64,000 bases of DNA from Silurus meridionalis (taxonomy: Eukaryota > Chordata > Actinopteri > Siluriformes > Siluridae): NCBI RefSeq assembly GCF_014805685.1, contig NC_060902.1, forward strand, positions 7,903,786 through 7,967,785, read 5' to 3'. The notes beneath the pieces were generated by a model, which saw only the letters and a list, made by a program, of their open reading frames with translations, was not told where the DNA came from and did no database searches. This document shows, in pieces, positions 1 to 9,963 of the stretch. The first letter of the stretch is position 1; each line of letters starts with the position of its first letter. The translations under genes were made by a program, and so were the position numbers.

Positions 1-99
1 GCTCGTCATAGTACCAACATTTAAAGTACCAACTCGAACCTCCACTCTCCTCCGAATCTCCTTTCCCTGCCATCTCTGTAGACATCTTCCTCCTCTCCT
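1..99 (-). mobile_element. RTE-clade LINE, copy A, coding-side part (cut by window edge)
   Basis: This stretch is the reverse complement of the start of the RTE-clade LINE at 8,678-11,789: the same words for the end of the 5' leader and the beginning of the endonuclease region are present. It continues at 7,805-8,047 after a large insertion, so the two parts were once contiguous. The element reads leftwards and runs off the window, so most of its coding region is not visible. Confidence 0.85.
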
Positions 100-104
100 C
101 ACTG

Positions 105-1437
105 TAAAAAATGAAAAGTTGACTTAACTTAAAATTTCAAGGCAACTTGCTGCACAGCTTTTTTGAGTTTACTCAACTTTGGACCAAGTTGTTCATTCAA
201 CTCAAATCACTGAGTAAAGTCACATATCTCTTTTTTGTTCAGCTAACACAGTTTTTCTAGTTAAAATTACTTGTAATTATTTTTCAATGTGTCCCAATAA
301 ATTATGTTATGTGAACATTTTTCTATGAGTTTTCTGGACAAAGATGTTTTGTTAGCATTTCCACAATGTTATAAAATAAAACTATAACTGCAGACTTTAA
401 GTTTTGTTTGTTTATTATCTTAAATACAAACAAGGTCAAACAATAGCCATACCTCCTAACAGAAAAAAAGAAAGTCAAAATAAAAATCCTGGAAAAATGT
501 CAATCAATAAAAAAACAATCTGAAGATAATTAAAGATTCACTTTTAACCTTTTAACGTGTAAAGGCTTTGACTTTATTCCTTAGATGCTTAAAACATTAA
601 AACACTAATAAACATAAAACATATTAAAACATAGAAGTTCAACACTGCAACACTGTCAACAATGTCAACACGTACCTTACAAAATACACTGCAATCAATG
701 AAAATTTTTAAACAATAAAATAAATTAGTACAAATATAAATTACATTTAAATAAAATAACAAATAAAATGACACAATAAAGAATCTGAAAAGATGAAAAA
801 TAAACGCACAATCAACAACAAAACAAATTAAATAAAAATGACATTTTAAGACATTATATTAACATTTCAACAACTCAGTTTAACAATTTATTTTATTAAT
901 TAACATTTTAACATTTAGATGCTAATATTTGTTGAAATCAAAAGATGCTCACACCAAAATGTCAACATTCCCAGTAAGAGTTTACTTTTCACGGACTGTA
1001 CCTTTGCAGAGCAGTAAGCCCCATTTTCATAACACCAAAAAACTAACATTTTTAAAACATTTTTAAACATAGTTTAACAATTCACAGTTCAACAATGTTC
1101 ACAGGAAAAGCTTAGTTTTCAAAGACTGTACCCTTGCAGAGCATCGAGTGCCCATTTCCAATAACACCTTCTCAATTACCTCAAAAGTATATTTGAGTTC
1201 TTTTGGGTATTCTTGTAAGATTTGTAAGATTTGAGTGCACTTAGGGTTTTAGAGATGCAAATACAGTTGTCATAAAAAACAATTCCAATTTACTCGTCCT
1301 CCATGTCGCAGTCTTGTGTGTTTTAGAAGAAGTTCTCGAGAAGAGTGGGCAAATTTTACATTGCATGCTGAGCTCTGAAACCAGAAACCCCAGTAAATAA
1401 GCTGTATATGTGTTTGTGCCTATTGCTGACCAATGTA
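105..1437. other. AT-rich interior of the CACTA-like element, with a diverged internal repeat
   Basis: No gene is recognised here. Two related blocks at about 940-1,050 and 1,070-1,180 share the words GACTGTACC, TTGCAGAGCA and ATAACACC about 129 bp apart, so this is an old tandem duplication. A short minus-strand open stretch near 1,241-1,474 contains a few cysteines but matches nothing I know. Confidence 0.5.
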
Positions 1438-1599
1438 CACTGGCGATCAAAATTAGAGAACAATTTATAAACAATTGAACAATTCTGAAATAATGTCATC
1501 TTCACTGCTCAACAGTTGAAGGAGTTTTTGTCCTGTCTATCCCATGCTACCAGAACACTTTTTCCACAAAATAACTAAGGCGTTTCCAAAAAAACATTA

Positions 1600-1763
1600 T
1601 GTAATATATGTACTATTGGTATCAGCATTCTGTGATAAGCCTGCCCTCTAGTGGTGACTTATGTAGTGCCGTATTAGTAATGGCAGTTCTAAGTAAAGAC
1701 CATGTGAGTTAACACGACTCAACCGTTCTGCTGCGTATTATTCTTCTGACAGCATACACAACA
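1600..1763 (+). repeat. 5' LTR of the Gypsy element
   Basis: 164 bp, TGT...ACA, identical to 5,990-6,153. The sequence just after it, AAATTGGCGACGAGGTCTGG, sits where the tRNA primer-binding site belongs. I did not identify the tRNA. Confidence 0.95.
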
Positions 1764-1923
1764 AAATTGGCGACGAGGTCTGGATCTATACCTACAACAA
1801 GACTTTATTGGACATGAAACAGGAAAAGAAGGATCGGGAAAAGACAATGTGAGTCACATGAAAGAAAGAGAAGCTAATTAAAGTGTAAAGCTAAACTGCA
1901 AAGGAGCAAAAATAAAAATAAAA

Positions 1924-3030
1924 ATGTCAATGATTGGAACAATCACCGCATTTGATAGCAATGCTGAGGATTGGGGAACTTATGTGGAAAGAGTGGAATT
2001 ATACTGTGAGGCTAATGCCATTGCAGATGATAAGAAAGTGGCTGTTTTGCTAAGCGTGATGGGAGCAAAGACGTATGGACTGCTCCGTAGTTTGTTAACC
2101 CCTGAAAAGCCAGCGGATAAAACGTTTCAGCAAATAGTGAACATTCTAAATGAACATTTGAACCCCAAACCCCTGTTAATTGCGGAAAGATTCAGATTCC
2201 ATAAGCGTAACCAAGCAAAAGGAGAAAGCATTTCTGAATATATAGCTGAGCTACGCCGATTGTCAGAACATTGTCGATTTGGAGCTGGACTGGCAGATGC
2301 ATTAAGAGACAGGCTTGTGTGTGGAATGCACAATGAAAGCACACAAAAAAGACTATTGACAGAAAAAGACTTGACACTTGATCGTGCACTGAATATAGCA
2401 ATATCCATGGAGACTGCAGCAAAAGATGCATTGGAATTGCAACAAAAAACAATGGAATGTGCAACAAATAAACTGTCACTGAAATTGGAAAGAAAACAGA
2501 AATGTTATCGCTGCGGAAAAATGTCTCATGATGCGAATGACTGCTGGTTCAAAGATAAAGAGTGCAGGAAATGCCATAAAAAGGGGCACATCGAACGTGT
2601 ATGCAAAACGGACAGACTGAGGATACAAAAAGACAGAACACACAAGGTGAAACGTAAATCCGCCACTGTATATCAAGTAACTGAAAATGAAACAAACACG
2701 AGTTCAGGTACAGATGATCTTTCATGTTTGGAACTGTACAATATTGAGGAGACAGATCGAAGAGTTATTTGGCTCACACCGGAAGTGTCAGGAGTCAAAC
2801 TCAAAATGGAGTTAGACACTGGATCGGCCTTATCGGTCATTTCAGCAGCTGATTACCAGCGACTGTTCTCAAAAATACCACTGCAAAGCACATCAGTGAT
2901 ATTAAAGACCTATACTGGTGAAAAAGTGTCTCCGAAGGAAACTACAAGTAATTGTAAAGTACAAAGGAAATCAGCAGCAATTGTACTTGTATGTGTTGGA
3001 AAACGGAGGGCCTGCATTGTTCGGACGTGA
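1924..3030 (+). pseudogene. Gypsy gag with start of protease (frame broken near its end)
   Basis: This 368-codon frame opens 160 bp after the 5' LTR. It has a capsid-like helical region in its first half, then two CCHC-type zinc knuckles at about residues 193-228 (CYRCGKMSHDANDC and CRKCHKKGHIERVC), which bind genomic RNA. The active-site motif of an aspartic protease, LDTGSA, follows at about residue 297. Gag and protease are therefore fused in one frame, as in many fish Gypsy elements. The frame is lost near position 2,935 inside the protease, and the polyprotein continues in another frame from 2,918. This looks like damage rather than programmed frameshifting, because it falls inside a domain. 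Confidence 0.9.
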
Positions 3031-4438
3031 GTGGCTGAGGAAAATACCTCTAGACTGGCACACTATAAAAAAACTGGATGTGCCCCAGCAAGACACAGAC
3101 AAAGAGACACTAAAGGCCCTAGCGCAAATTATAGACAATGCAGAATCTGTGTTTCAAAAAGGAATAGGAACACTTAAGGGAATAAAAGCGAGTCTGGAGT
3201 TAGAAGAAGACACTCCTCCAAAATTCTTTAAAGCTCGCCCAGTCCCCTATGCAATTCGTCCCAAGGTGGAGGCAGAGCTGGATAATTTGGAAAAAATGGA
3301 AATTCTGACAAAGGTTGAATGGAGTGAATGGGCAACACCCATAGTTCCAGTGATCAAAAAGGGCAAAGCAGGAGATGTACGTATTTGCGGGGATTTTAAA
3401 GTGACCATTAATCCAGCGCTTCATGCAGTACAGTATCCCCTGCCACGCATTGAAGACATTTTTGCATCTTTGTCTGGTGGAGAACACTTCTCAAAAAATT
3501 GACCTGGCTCAAGCTTACCTTCAAATGGAGATGGATGAGAAATCCAAGAAATTCTTGACAATCAACACACATAAAGGGCTCTATCAATACAATCGTCTTG
3601 TTTTTGGAATTGCCTCTGCCCCTGCTTTGTGGCAGAGAGCGATGGACCAGGTGTTGCAGGGTATACCAGGAACACAGTGTTACCTGGATGATATCGTTGT
3701 GACAGGGAAGGATGATACAGATCACCTCAGAAACTTGCAACGGGTGCTGATGAGATTGTGTGAGTATGGACTAAGAGCCAACAAAGAAAAATGTGAGTTC
3801 TTTAAGTCTCGGATTTCTTACTGTGGTCATGTAATAGACAAAGATGATCTACACAAGTCACAAGACAAAATTGAAGCTGTGCTAAATGCACCACACCCAC
3901 AAAACGTGTCTCAACTCCGATCATATCTCGGACTTGTGTGAACTATTACCACAAATTTCTTCCAAACATCTCCACTGTACTACATCCTTTGAACGCACTG
4001 TTCCAAACAAGGACACAGTGGAAATGGTCAGACAGCTGTGAGCAAGCTTTCCAAAAGACCAAAAGGCTCATAACTTCCGATATAGTGCTAACACACTTCA
4101 ATCCATCTATGCCTATCAGACTGGCGTGCGATGCATCACCATATGGAATTGGCGCAGTGCTGTCACACAAGTTTCCAGATGGTGCTGAAAAACCGATAGC
4201 CTTTGCATCTAGATCACTAACGACAGCGGAACGCAACTATGCACAAATAGACCGTGAAGCACTTAGTCTCGTGTGGGGTGTAAAAAAAATTCCACCATTA
4301 TCTGTATGGTCAACGGTTTACCCTGATCACAGATCATCAGCCCTTGGTCTCGATATTCAACGCTCAGAAGGGTGTCTCAGCGATGGCCTCAGCACGGTTG
4401 CAGCGTTGGTCGCTCTTTTTGGGTGCTCATCAATATGA
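2918..4438 (+). pseudogene. Gypsy reverse transcriptase and RNase H, multiply frameshifted
   Basis: Three successive open pieces (2,918-3,502; 3,423-3,941; 3,938-4,438) lie in different frames but together give a standard Gypsy polymerase. The catalytic YLDD box is encoded at 3,681-3,692, preceded by fingers and palm sequence (DLAQAYLQMEMDE). RNase H follows with its first active-site region (LACDASPYG) at about 4,120. The frame changes at about 3,497 and 3,936, and the RNase H ends in a shifted tail at about 4,270. No functional polymerase can be made from this copy as read. Confidence 0.9.
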
Positions 4439-4480
4439 TATCGGTACAAAGGCACCAAACTACACGGTAACGCGGATGGC

Positions 4481-5882
4481 TTGTCGCGTCTTCCACTGAA
4501 GTTGACAGAAGAGTCAAAGGCGATGGATCCAGCTGACATGTTTCAAACCTCAATCGTGAGTCAGTTTCCTGTGACAAATGCTGCTATTCAGAGAGAAACC
4601 CGCAATGACCCGACATTGTTTAAGGTCTATGATATTACAGTACGTGGGTGGCCGACAGCAGGGAACTCGCTGTATCCGGCATTCGCAGCAAGGAGAGAAC
4701 AGCTTTCTGTGTGTCAAGGAACTCTAATGTGTGGCTTGCGAGTTGTCATTCCCTCCAAATTGCGCAGTAAGATGTTGGACATACTACATGAAGGACATCT
4801 GGGCACTGTAAAAATGAAAAACCTTGCTCGCAGTTACATGTGGTGGCCGGGAATTGACAGGCAGATTGAAGATCTGGCAAAGGCTTGTCCAGGATGTCAA
4901 AGGACCCAGAACTCTCCACCATTAGCTCCTTTGCATCCTTGGGAATGGCCGTCAACACCGTGGCAAAGAGTGCATGTCGACTTTGCTGGGCCATTCAAGG
5001 ACTCCATGTTCTTGGTCGCCGTGGACGCGCATTCTAAGTGGCCTGAAGTTGTTCTAATGAAGACAACCACATCCGAAAAGACTGTTTCTGTGCTAAGATC
5101 AATATTCTCCAGAAACGGGCTCCCAGAACAGATATGCACGGATAATGGACGACAGTTCGTCTCAGAAGAGTTTCAGAAATTCATGAAGCTGAACGAGTCA
5201 AGCACATTACATCCGCACCATACCATCCTGCCACTAATGGCTTGGCGAAAGGTTTGTACAAACGTTCAAGAAAGCAATAAATGCAATGGACAATGACACC
5301 ATCTCACTCCAACACAAAATAGACAACTTCCTTTTCATGTACAGAAATGCAACCCACTCCACAACTGGTCAAACACCAGCAATGATGTTCTTTAAGAGGA
5401 ATTTAAGATCTCGCTTGGATCTCATCAAACCTGATGTTCGACGAGATGTGGAAAACAAACAGTTTGTGCACATGAACGATAGACAAGCAAGAAACTTCCA
5501 AGTAGGACAAGCAGTCTTAGCACGTGACTACAGACAGGAAAAATGGCAGCCAGGTACCATCGCCACCAGAACTGGTCCCTTGATGTACACAGTAAAGGTT
5601 GGTAACAACACATGGAGACGGCATGCAGATCAGCTGGTGAATCGTCAGGCAAAATCCTCACTGTTATCTGTTCCTGATTCATCTGACGATGTTCCTGATT
5701 TAAATGGCAAGGTCAATGATGCTGTTGAGACTGCCCCTCTTACCTCGGTTACCATGAATGATTCTGAACCACACATTGATAATCCAGATGTGACGGCTTC
5801 AGTTACGCCTGGACCGCACCGGGATTCGCAGAGACGTTACCCTGAGAGATGTAGGAAACCTCCCCAGAGGCTTGATTTGTAA
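4481..5882 (+). pseudogene. Gypsy integrase, frameshifted
   Basis: Two open pieces (4,481-5,296 and 5,286-5,882) carry the integrase. The HHCC zinc region lies at about 4,783-4,905 (ending CPGCQ). The first catalytic aspartate is in VDFAGP near 4,975 and the second in TDNG near 5,138. The region that should hold the catalytic glutamate is scrambled by a frameshift at about 5,190-5,260. The last about 150 codons form a C-terminal region with the chromodomain-free layout typical of such fish elements. The stop lies about 110 bp before the 3' LTR. Confidence 0.88.
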
Positions 5883-5974
5883 TGTGTTGTAATTGCCAAC
5901 ATTGTTCAGGTTTATTGTGATTGTTATGCAGTGAGTTGTAGTTGTGTGTTTCTTGTTTCTTGGGTGATTAATCT

Positions 5975-5989
5975 AAAAGGGGAGGAATG
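5975..5989 (+). promoter_or_regulatory. Polypurine tract of the Gypsy element
   Basis: AAAAGGGGAGGAATG lies immediately before the 3' LTR, as expected for the plus-strand primer of reverse transcription. Confidence 0.85.
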
Positions 5990-6153
5990 TGTAATATATG
6001 TACTATTGGTATCAGCATTCTGTGATAAGCCTGCCCTCTAGTGGTGACTTATGTAGTGCCGTATTAGTAATGGCAGTTCTAAGTAAAGACCATGTGAGTT
6101 AACACGACTCAACCGTTCTGCTGCGTATTATTCTTCTGACAGCATACACAACA
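5990..6153 (+). repeat. 3' LTR of the Gypsy element
   Basis: 164 bp, identical along its length to 1,600-1,763 by line-by-line comparison. It is followed by the CATTA target duplication and the resumed Tc1 sequence. Confidence 0.95.
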
Positions 6154-6311
6154 CATTATTTTGCAGAAAACACACTGATCAAAATTAGAGAACACTTTTA
6201 GATACCTCCCAGTTATTGGTGTTAATCTGGCACCTGGTGCTAATTTCCTTGATTATCTGTCAACCTCTATTTAACTGGCAGCCTAACTTCCAGTTTCACT
6301 GACTCTGCAAG

Positions 6312-7053
6312 ATGGTGGGCCGTTCTAAAGTGACTGAAAGCCTCCAGCAGCAGGTTGTCCAGATGAAGGCCAAAGGGATGACACTATCAGCCATAGCAAG
6401 ACAAGTTGGTCGTTCCAAATCTGTGATTTCAAGAATATTGAATCTTTACAACATCACAAACTCATTCAAATCCGCCAAGAAGGCTGATCATCCACGGAAG
6501 ACAAATATGAGAGAGGACAGGATACTGCGGAGGATCTCAATGGGCAATCATTTCCACACTGCAGCTGGAATTGCTCACCAGTTCAGCGCTGAACAGGGTA
6601 AGGATCTGTCTCGTCATACAGTGTCTCGACGTTTAAGAGCATTTGGACTGAAAGCCCACTCTGCAGTGACCAAACCTCTCATTAGCAGAAAGAATCAAAA
6701 GGCTAGACTAAGCATGTTGTGTGGACAGAGGAGAACTGGTCCAAAGTTCACTTCAGTGATGAAAGCAAGTTTAATTTATTTGGGTCCAATGGGAAACATT
6801 ATGTTCGGCGACAAACTGGAGAAAGACTGAACCCAAAGTGTGTAAAGAAGTCAGTGAAAAGTTGAAGAGGACGTGTCATGGTTTGGGGCATGTTTTCTGC
6901 AGCAGGAGTTGGGCCTCTTATACAGCTACATGGCAGAGTGAATGCAAATATTTATCAGAACCTTCTTCAACAACATATGGTTCCTTCCCTGCGTTCATCA
7001 CCCAATCAGCCCACAGTGTTCATGCAGGACAACGCTCCATGTCACACAGCAAA
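6312..7053 (+). pseudogene. Tc1-like transposase, truncated and frameshifted
   Basis: The reading begins MVGRSKVTES and has a paired-type helix-turn-helix DNA-binding start (LSAIARQVGRSKSVISRIL), the hallmark of Tc1 transposases. A frameshift near 6,745 destroys the first catalytic aspartate region. The frame is recovered from about 6,878, giving GGGSV-like and VWGMFSA sequence, and the second aspartate region QDNAPCHTAK is read at 7,024-7,053. Sequence after that is unrelated, so the final catalytic glutamate is missing. This is a dead copy. Confidence 0.88.
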
Positions 7054-7803
7054 ACGCTCCATTAGCCCCAGTTTCCGAGTTAGTGCTAACAGGTGTTTCC
7101 GTGATGTCAGATTGAATAGGTGGTGCTGGCTGAGAGGCTGAGTGATAGCAGAAGTAGAACGACGAGCCATTTTGTAATATCTATTATATTAAATGAATTA
7201 AAAACTGTAACGCAGCACAACACCCTCTTTGGGTTTGCCCCCCTTAACGCCGGCACTGCGTTCATGCAAACTTGCTTTAAAATAATAAGCTTGACCAGTG
7301 ACACTACATTTCTTAGTTATGACTTTCAAAACCAGGTCAAAAACAATTGTACATTTACTGGCATTAAAAAATCTAACTAACATTAGATACATTTGCATGT
7401 CGCAAACAATGTTTAATGCTCACACTGATGTTTCACAAACATTACAAACATTTCAGCATTATAAAAAATATAATAAAATGAATAAAGATGCTTACTTTAC
7501 ACACTGACGTTTGAAGGGTTGAAGAAGCTGTCCTGAAGCTTGACTGATGATCAAAATGGCGCTATCATTCTATGTTCACTCCAACGTCTGCACATTATAG
7601 CGCGCATGCTCCAACCACCAAGCCAACTTGTGTGCTTGTAAACTTATATGTGCATATCCAGTCAACATTTCAAATTAAGTTGGTCAGACAATTTTTTAAC
7701 CAACTTATTTCCACTTATTAAGTCAAATTTTTTTTGTTTTATTGTCCAGTTAACTAATAGATATAAGTTATTCAAACTTTTCGAAAGTTGGATTTTTTAC
7801 AGT
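7054..7803. other. Right interior of the CACTA-like element, no gene recognised
   Basis: AT-rich sequence between the truncated Tc1 element and the CACTA-like terminus. Short open stretches on both strands have no recognisable domain. The last about 150 bp contain several AAGTTG/CAACTT words that match the subterminal repeats of the left end. Confidence 0.5.
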
Positions 7804-7804
7804 G

Positions 7805-8047
7805 CTTCTCCTCCTTTGGCTAACAGTAGCCCAATTTCCACCAGTACCCTGTTGGCCAACGATACCTGTGGCGGTCGTTGGTAACCCGGGCCTTGACCGA
7901 GTCGGTATTAAATTCTTATTTGTGATCCGCATATTCGATTTGGCACGTTTTATGCTGGATGCTCTTCCTAACGCAACCCTCCACATTTATCCGGGCTTGG
8001 GACCGGCACTAAGAGTGCACTGGCTTGTGCCTCCCTAATGGCTGGGT
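7805..8047 (-). mobile_element. RTE-clade LINE, copy A, 5' leader
   Basis: Reverse complement of the 5' leader found at 8,678-8,920, including words such as AGTGCACTCTTAGTGCCGGT and the GCGTTAGGAAGGGCATCCAGC block. It ends at the same leader boundary (CCCAGCCATTAG) as copy B, which suggests full length at the 5' end. The rest of this LINE is at 1-99 and beyond the window. Confidence 0.9.
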
Positions 8048-8137
8048 TTATGGCTGAATGACATACCTCACTGATTTTCTTGGGAGACATTTTTCAAGAT
8101 TTCTAGTGAAATAAAAATATAAAACTAAAAAAAGTTA

Positions 8138-8217
8138 CTGTGGGAGAGCGTATGAATACGGGAGCCACTTTTATTAGTTTTTTTTTGTGTCGGTCTGCTT
8201 AGTGCTGCTTAGCGCGC

Positions 8218-8277
<60 letters not shown>

Positions 8278-8638
8278 CCTTAAATGCACCCTCCGATCAC
8301 TTGAAAAGAGAGAACAATCATTAGGTCACATTAACTTCAGGTGAGGCAATCCCCTGCCTATCTGCTCCCGGACCCGCCCTCCATTCACAAACCGCCGCTC
8401 GGCCACGCCCCCACTGCCACAATGACATTTTTGCTGCACTGAACAATGAGAGCGACTGAGTGATACGTCATCAACTAAGCGACTGATGTGACCCTCCGCC
8501 GGAAACGGGGAACCGGCAGCGTGGGTTTGCTCGTGCTTTCGAAATTTGCTCGTGAAACAGGGTAAAATTTTGCGAGCGAGTTTGCCCGTTTCTCCGTTTG
8601 CTCGTATTATAGGTTGCTCGTACAACGGGGTTTCACTG
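8138..8638. mobile_element. Pogo-like MITE (probable)
   Basis: The right end reads GTACAACGGGGTTTCACTG followed by TA, the style of pogo/Tigger termini elsewhere in this window (24,752-25,610 and 39,231-40,119). Inside, TTTGCTCGT words repeat. A weakly matching left end follows a TA at 8,136-8,137. No transposase is present. The left boundary is uncertain. Confidence 0.5.
8217..8275. repeat. (CA)n microsatellite
   Basis: An almost pure CA dinucleotide run of about 58 bp inside the pogo-like MITE. Confidence 0.97.
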
Positions 8639-8660
8639 TATTATCATTTTACAGTCATGT

Positions 8661-8677
8661 AAGTATAGGTAGCTAAT
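8661..8677. repeat. Target site duplication of RTE LINE copy B (left)
   Basis: AAGTATAGGTAGCTAAT is found here and again at 11,790-11,806, directly flanking the LINE. Perfect 17-bp duplication. Confidence 0.95.
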
Positions 8678-8890
8678 AACCCAGCCATTAGGGGGGCACA
8701 AGCGAGTGCACTCTTAGTGCCGGTCCCAAGCCCGGGTAAATGGGGAGGGTTGCGTTAGGAAGGGCATCCAGCGTAAAACGTGCCAAATCAAATATGCGGA
8801 TCACAAAGGAGAATTTCATACCGGATCGGTCGAGGCCCGGGTTAACAACGACCGCCACAGGTATCGTTAGCCGACAGGGTACCGTGGAAA

Positions 8891-9660
8891 TTGGGCTACT
8901 GTTGGTCAAGGAGGAGAAGGAGAGGAGGAAGACGTCTACAGAGACGGCAGGAAAAGGAGCAGTGTAGGAGAGTAGAGGTTCGGGTTGGTACTTTAAATGT
9001 TGGTACTATGACGGGTAAAGGGAGAGAGATAGCTGATATGATGGAGAGGAGAAAGGTAGATATGCTGTGTGTTCAGGAGACCAAGTGGAAAGGGAGTAAG
9101 GCCAGGAACATTGGAGGTGGGTTTAAACTGTTTTATCATGGTGTGGATGGGAAGAGAAATGGTGTAGGGGTGATTCTGAAGGAAGAGTACAGTAAGAGTG
9201 TAGTGGAGGTGAAGAGAGTTTCTGATAGGGTGATGATCGTGAAGGTGGAAGTTGAAGGATGATGATAAATGTCATCAGTGCCTATGCTCCACAAGTTGGC
9301 TGTGAGATGGAGGAAAAGGAAAGATTCTGGAGTGAATTAGATGACGTGGTAGATGGTGTACCTAGGAAAGAACGATTGGTGATTGGGGCAGACTTTAATG
9401 GGCATGTAGGTGAAGGAACAGAGGTGATGAGGAGGTGATGGGTAGGTATGGTTTTAAGGAGAGGAATGTGGAAGGGCAGATGGTGGTAGATTTTGCTAAA
9501 AGGATGGAAATGGCAGTGGTGAACACGTATTTTAAGAAGAAGGAGGATCATAGGGTGACGTATAGGAGTGGAGGAAGGTGCACACAGGTGGACTATGTGC
9601 TATGCAGGAGATGCAACCTGAAGGAGATTGGAGACTGTAAGGTGTTGGGGACAGTGTAGC
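8891..9660 (+). pseudogene. RTE LINE endonuclease domain, frameshifted
   Basis: The apurinic/apyrimidinic-type endonuclease nicks target DNA to prime reverse transcription. The sequence shows VQETKWKG (metal-binding glutamate region) near 9,075 and, in another frame, LVIGADFNGHVGEG (the catalytic DFN motif) near 9,375-9,415. Frame changes occur at about 9,260 and 9,418, and the SVARQH-type end of the domain lies near 9,660. As read, the domain is not translatable in one piece. Confidence 0.85.
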
Positions 9661-9963
9661 TAGACAGCATCGGATGGTGGTCTGTAGGATGGTTTTGGAG
9701 GCGAAGAAGAAGAGGAGGAATGTAAGGATTGAAAGAAGAATAAGATGGTGGAAACTGAAGGAGGAAGAGTGTAGTGAGGTTCAGGGAAGAGGTCAGACAG
9801 GGGCTCGGTGGTGGTGAAGAGGTGCGGATGATTGGGGAACTACTGCAGGAGTGATGAGGGAGGCAGCTAGAAAAGTACTTGGTGTGACATCTGGAAATAG
9901 AAAGCAAGACAAGGAGACGTGGTGGTGGAATGAGGAAGTGCAGGAGAGCATTAGGGAAAGAGG

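Larger units (their letters stand above)
1600..6153 (+). mobile_element. Ty3/Gypsy LTR retrotransposon, complete in structure, coding region broken
   Basis: Two 164-bp LTRs, identical by eye, bound the element, each beginning TGTAATATATG and ending in ACA. A 5-bp CATTA target duplication lies at 1,595-1,599 and 6,154-6,158. A primer-binding region follows the left LTR and a purine-rich tract precedes the right one. Domain order is gag, protease, reverse transcriptase, RNase H, integrase, which is the Ty3/Gypsy order. The reading frame is broken at several points although the LTRs show no difference. It is inserted in the Tc1 element, itself inside the CACTA-like element. Confidence 0.95.
1438..7053 (+). 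mobile_element. Tc1-like DNA transposon, 3' truncated, interrupted by a Gypsy element
   Basis: The left end follows a TA (1,436-1,437) and carries the word GATCAAAATTAGAGAACA, which recurs at about 6,177-6,194 as the inner direct repeat of an IR/DR-type terminus. The transposase starts at 6,312. The element stops abruptly after the second catalytic aspartate region at about 7,053, and neither the last third of the transposase nor the right inverted repeat is present. The Gypsy retrotransposon at 1,600-6,153 sits between the two direct repeats, with a CATTA duplication. Confidence 0.85.
100..7804. mobile_element. CACTA/EnSpm-like DNA transposon with nested insertions
   Basis: The two ends are inverted copies of CACTGTAAAAAAT. 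Inside both ends the words AAGTTG/CAACTT recur in both orientations, which is the subterminal repeat style of CACTA elements. Flanks rejoin into an uninterrupted LINE sequence if a 2-bp CT duplication is removed, so this is a clean insertion into LINE copy A. About 4.55 kb of its length is the Gypsy element and about 1 kb is Tc1 remnant, leaving roughly 2 kb of own sequence. I recognise no CACTA transposase, so it was probably a non-autonomous derivative. The superfamily call rests on termini and short target duplication only. Confidence 0.7.
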
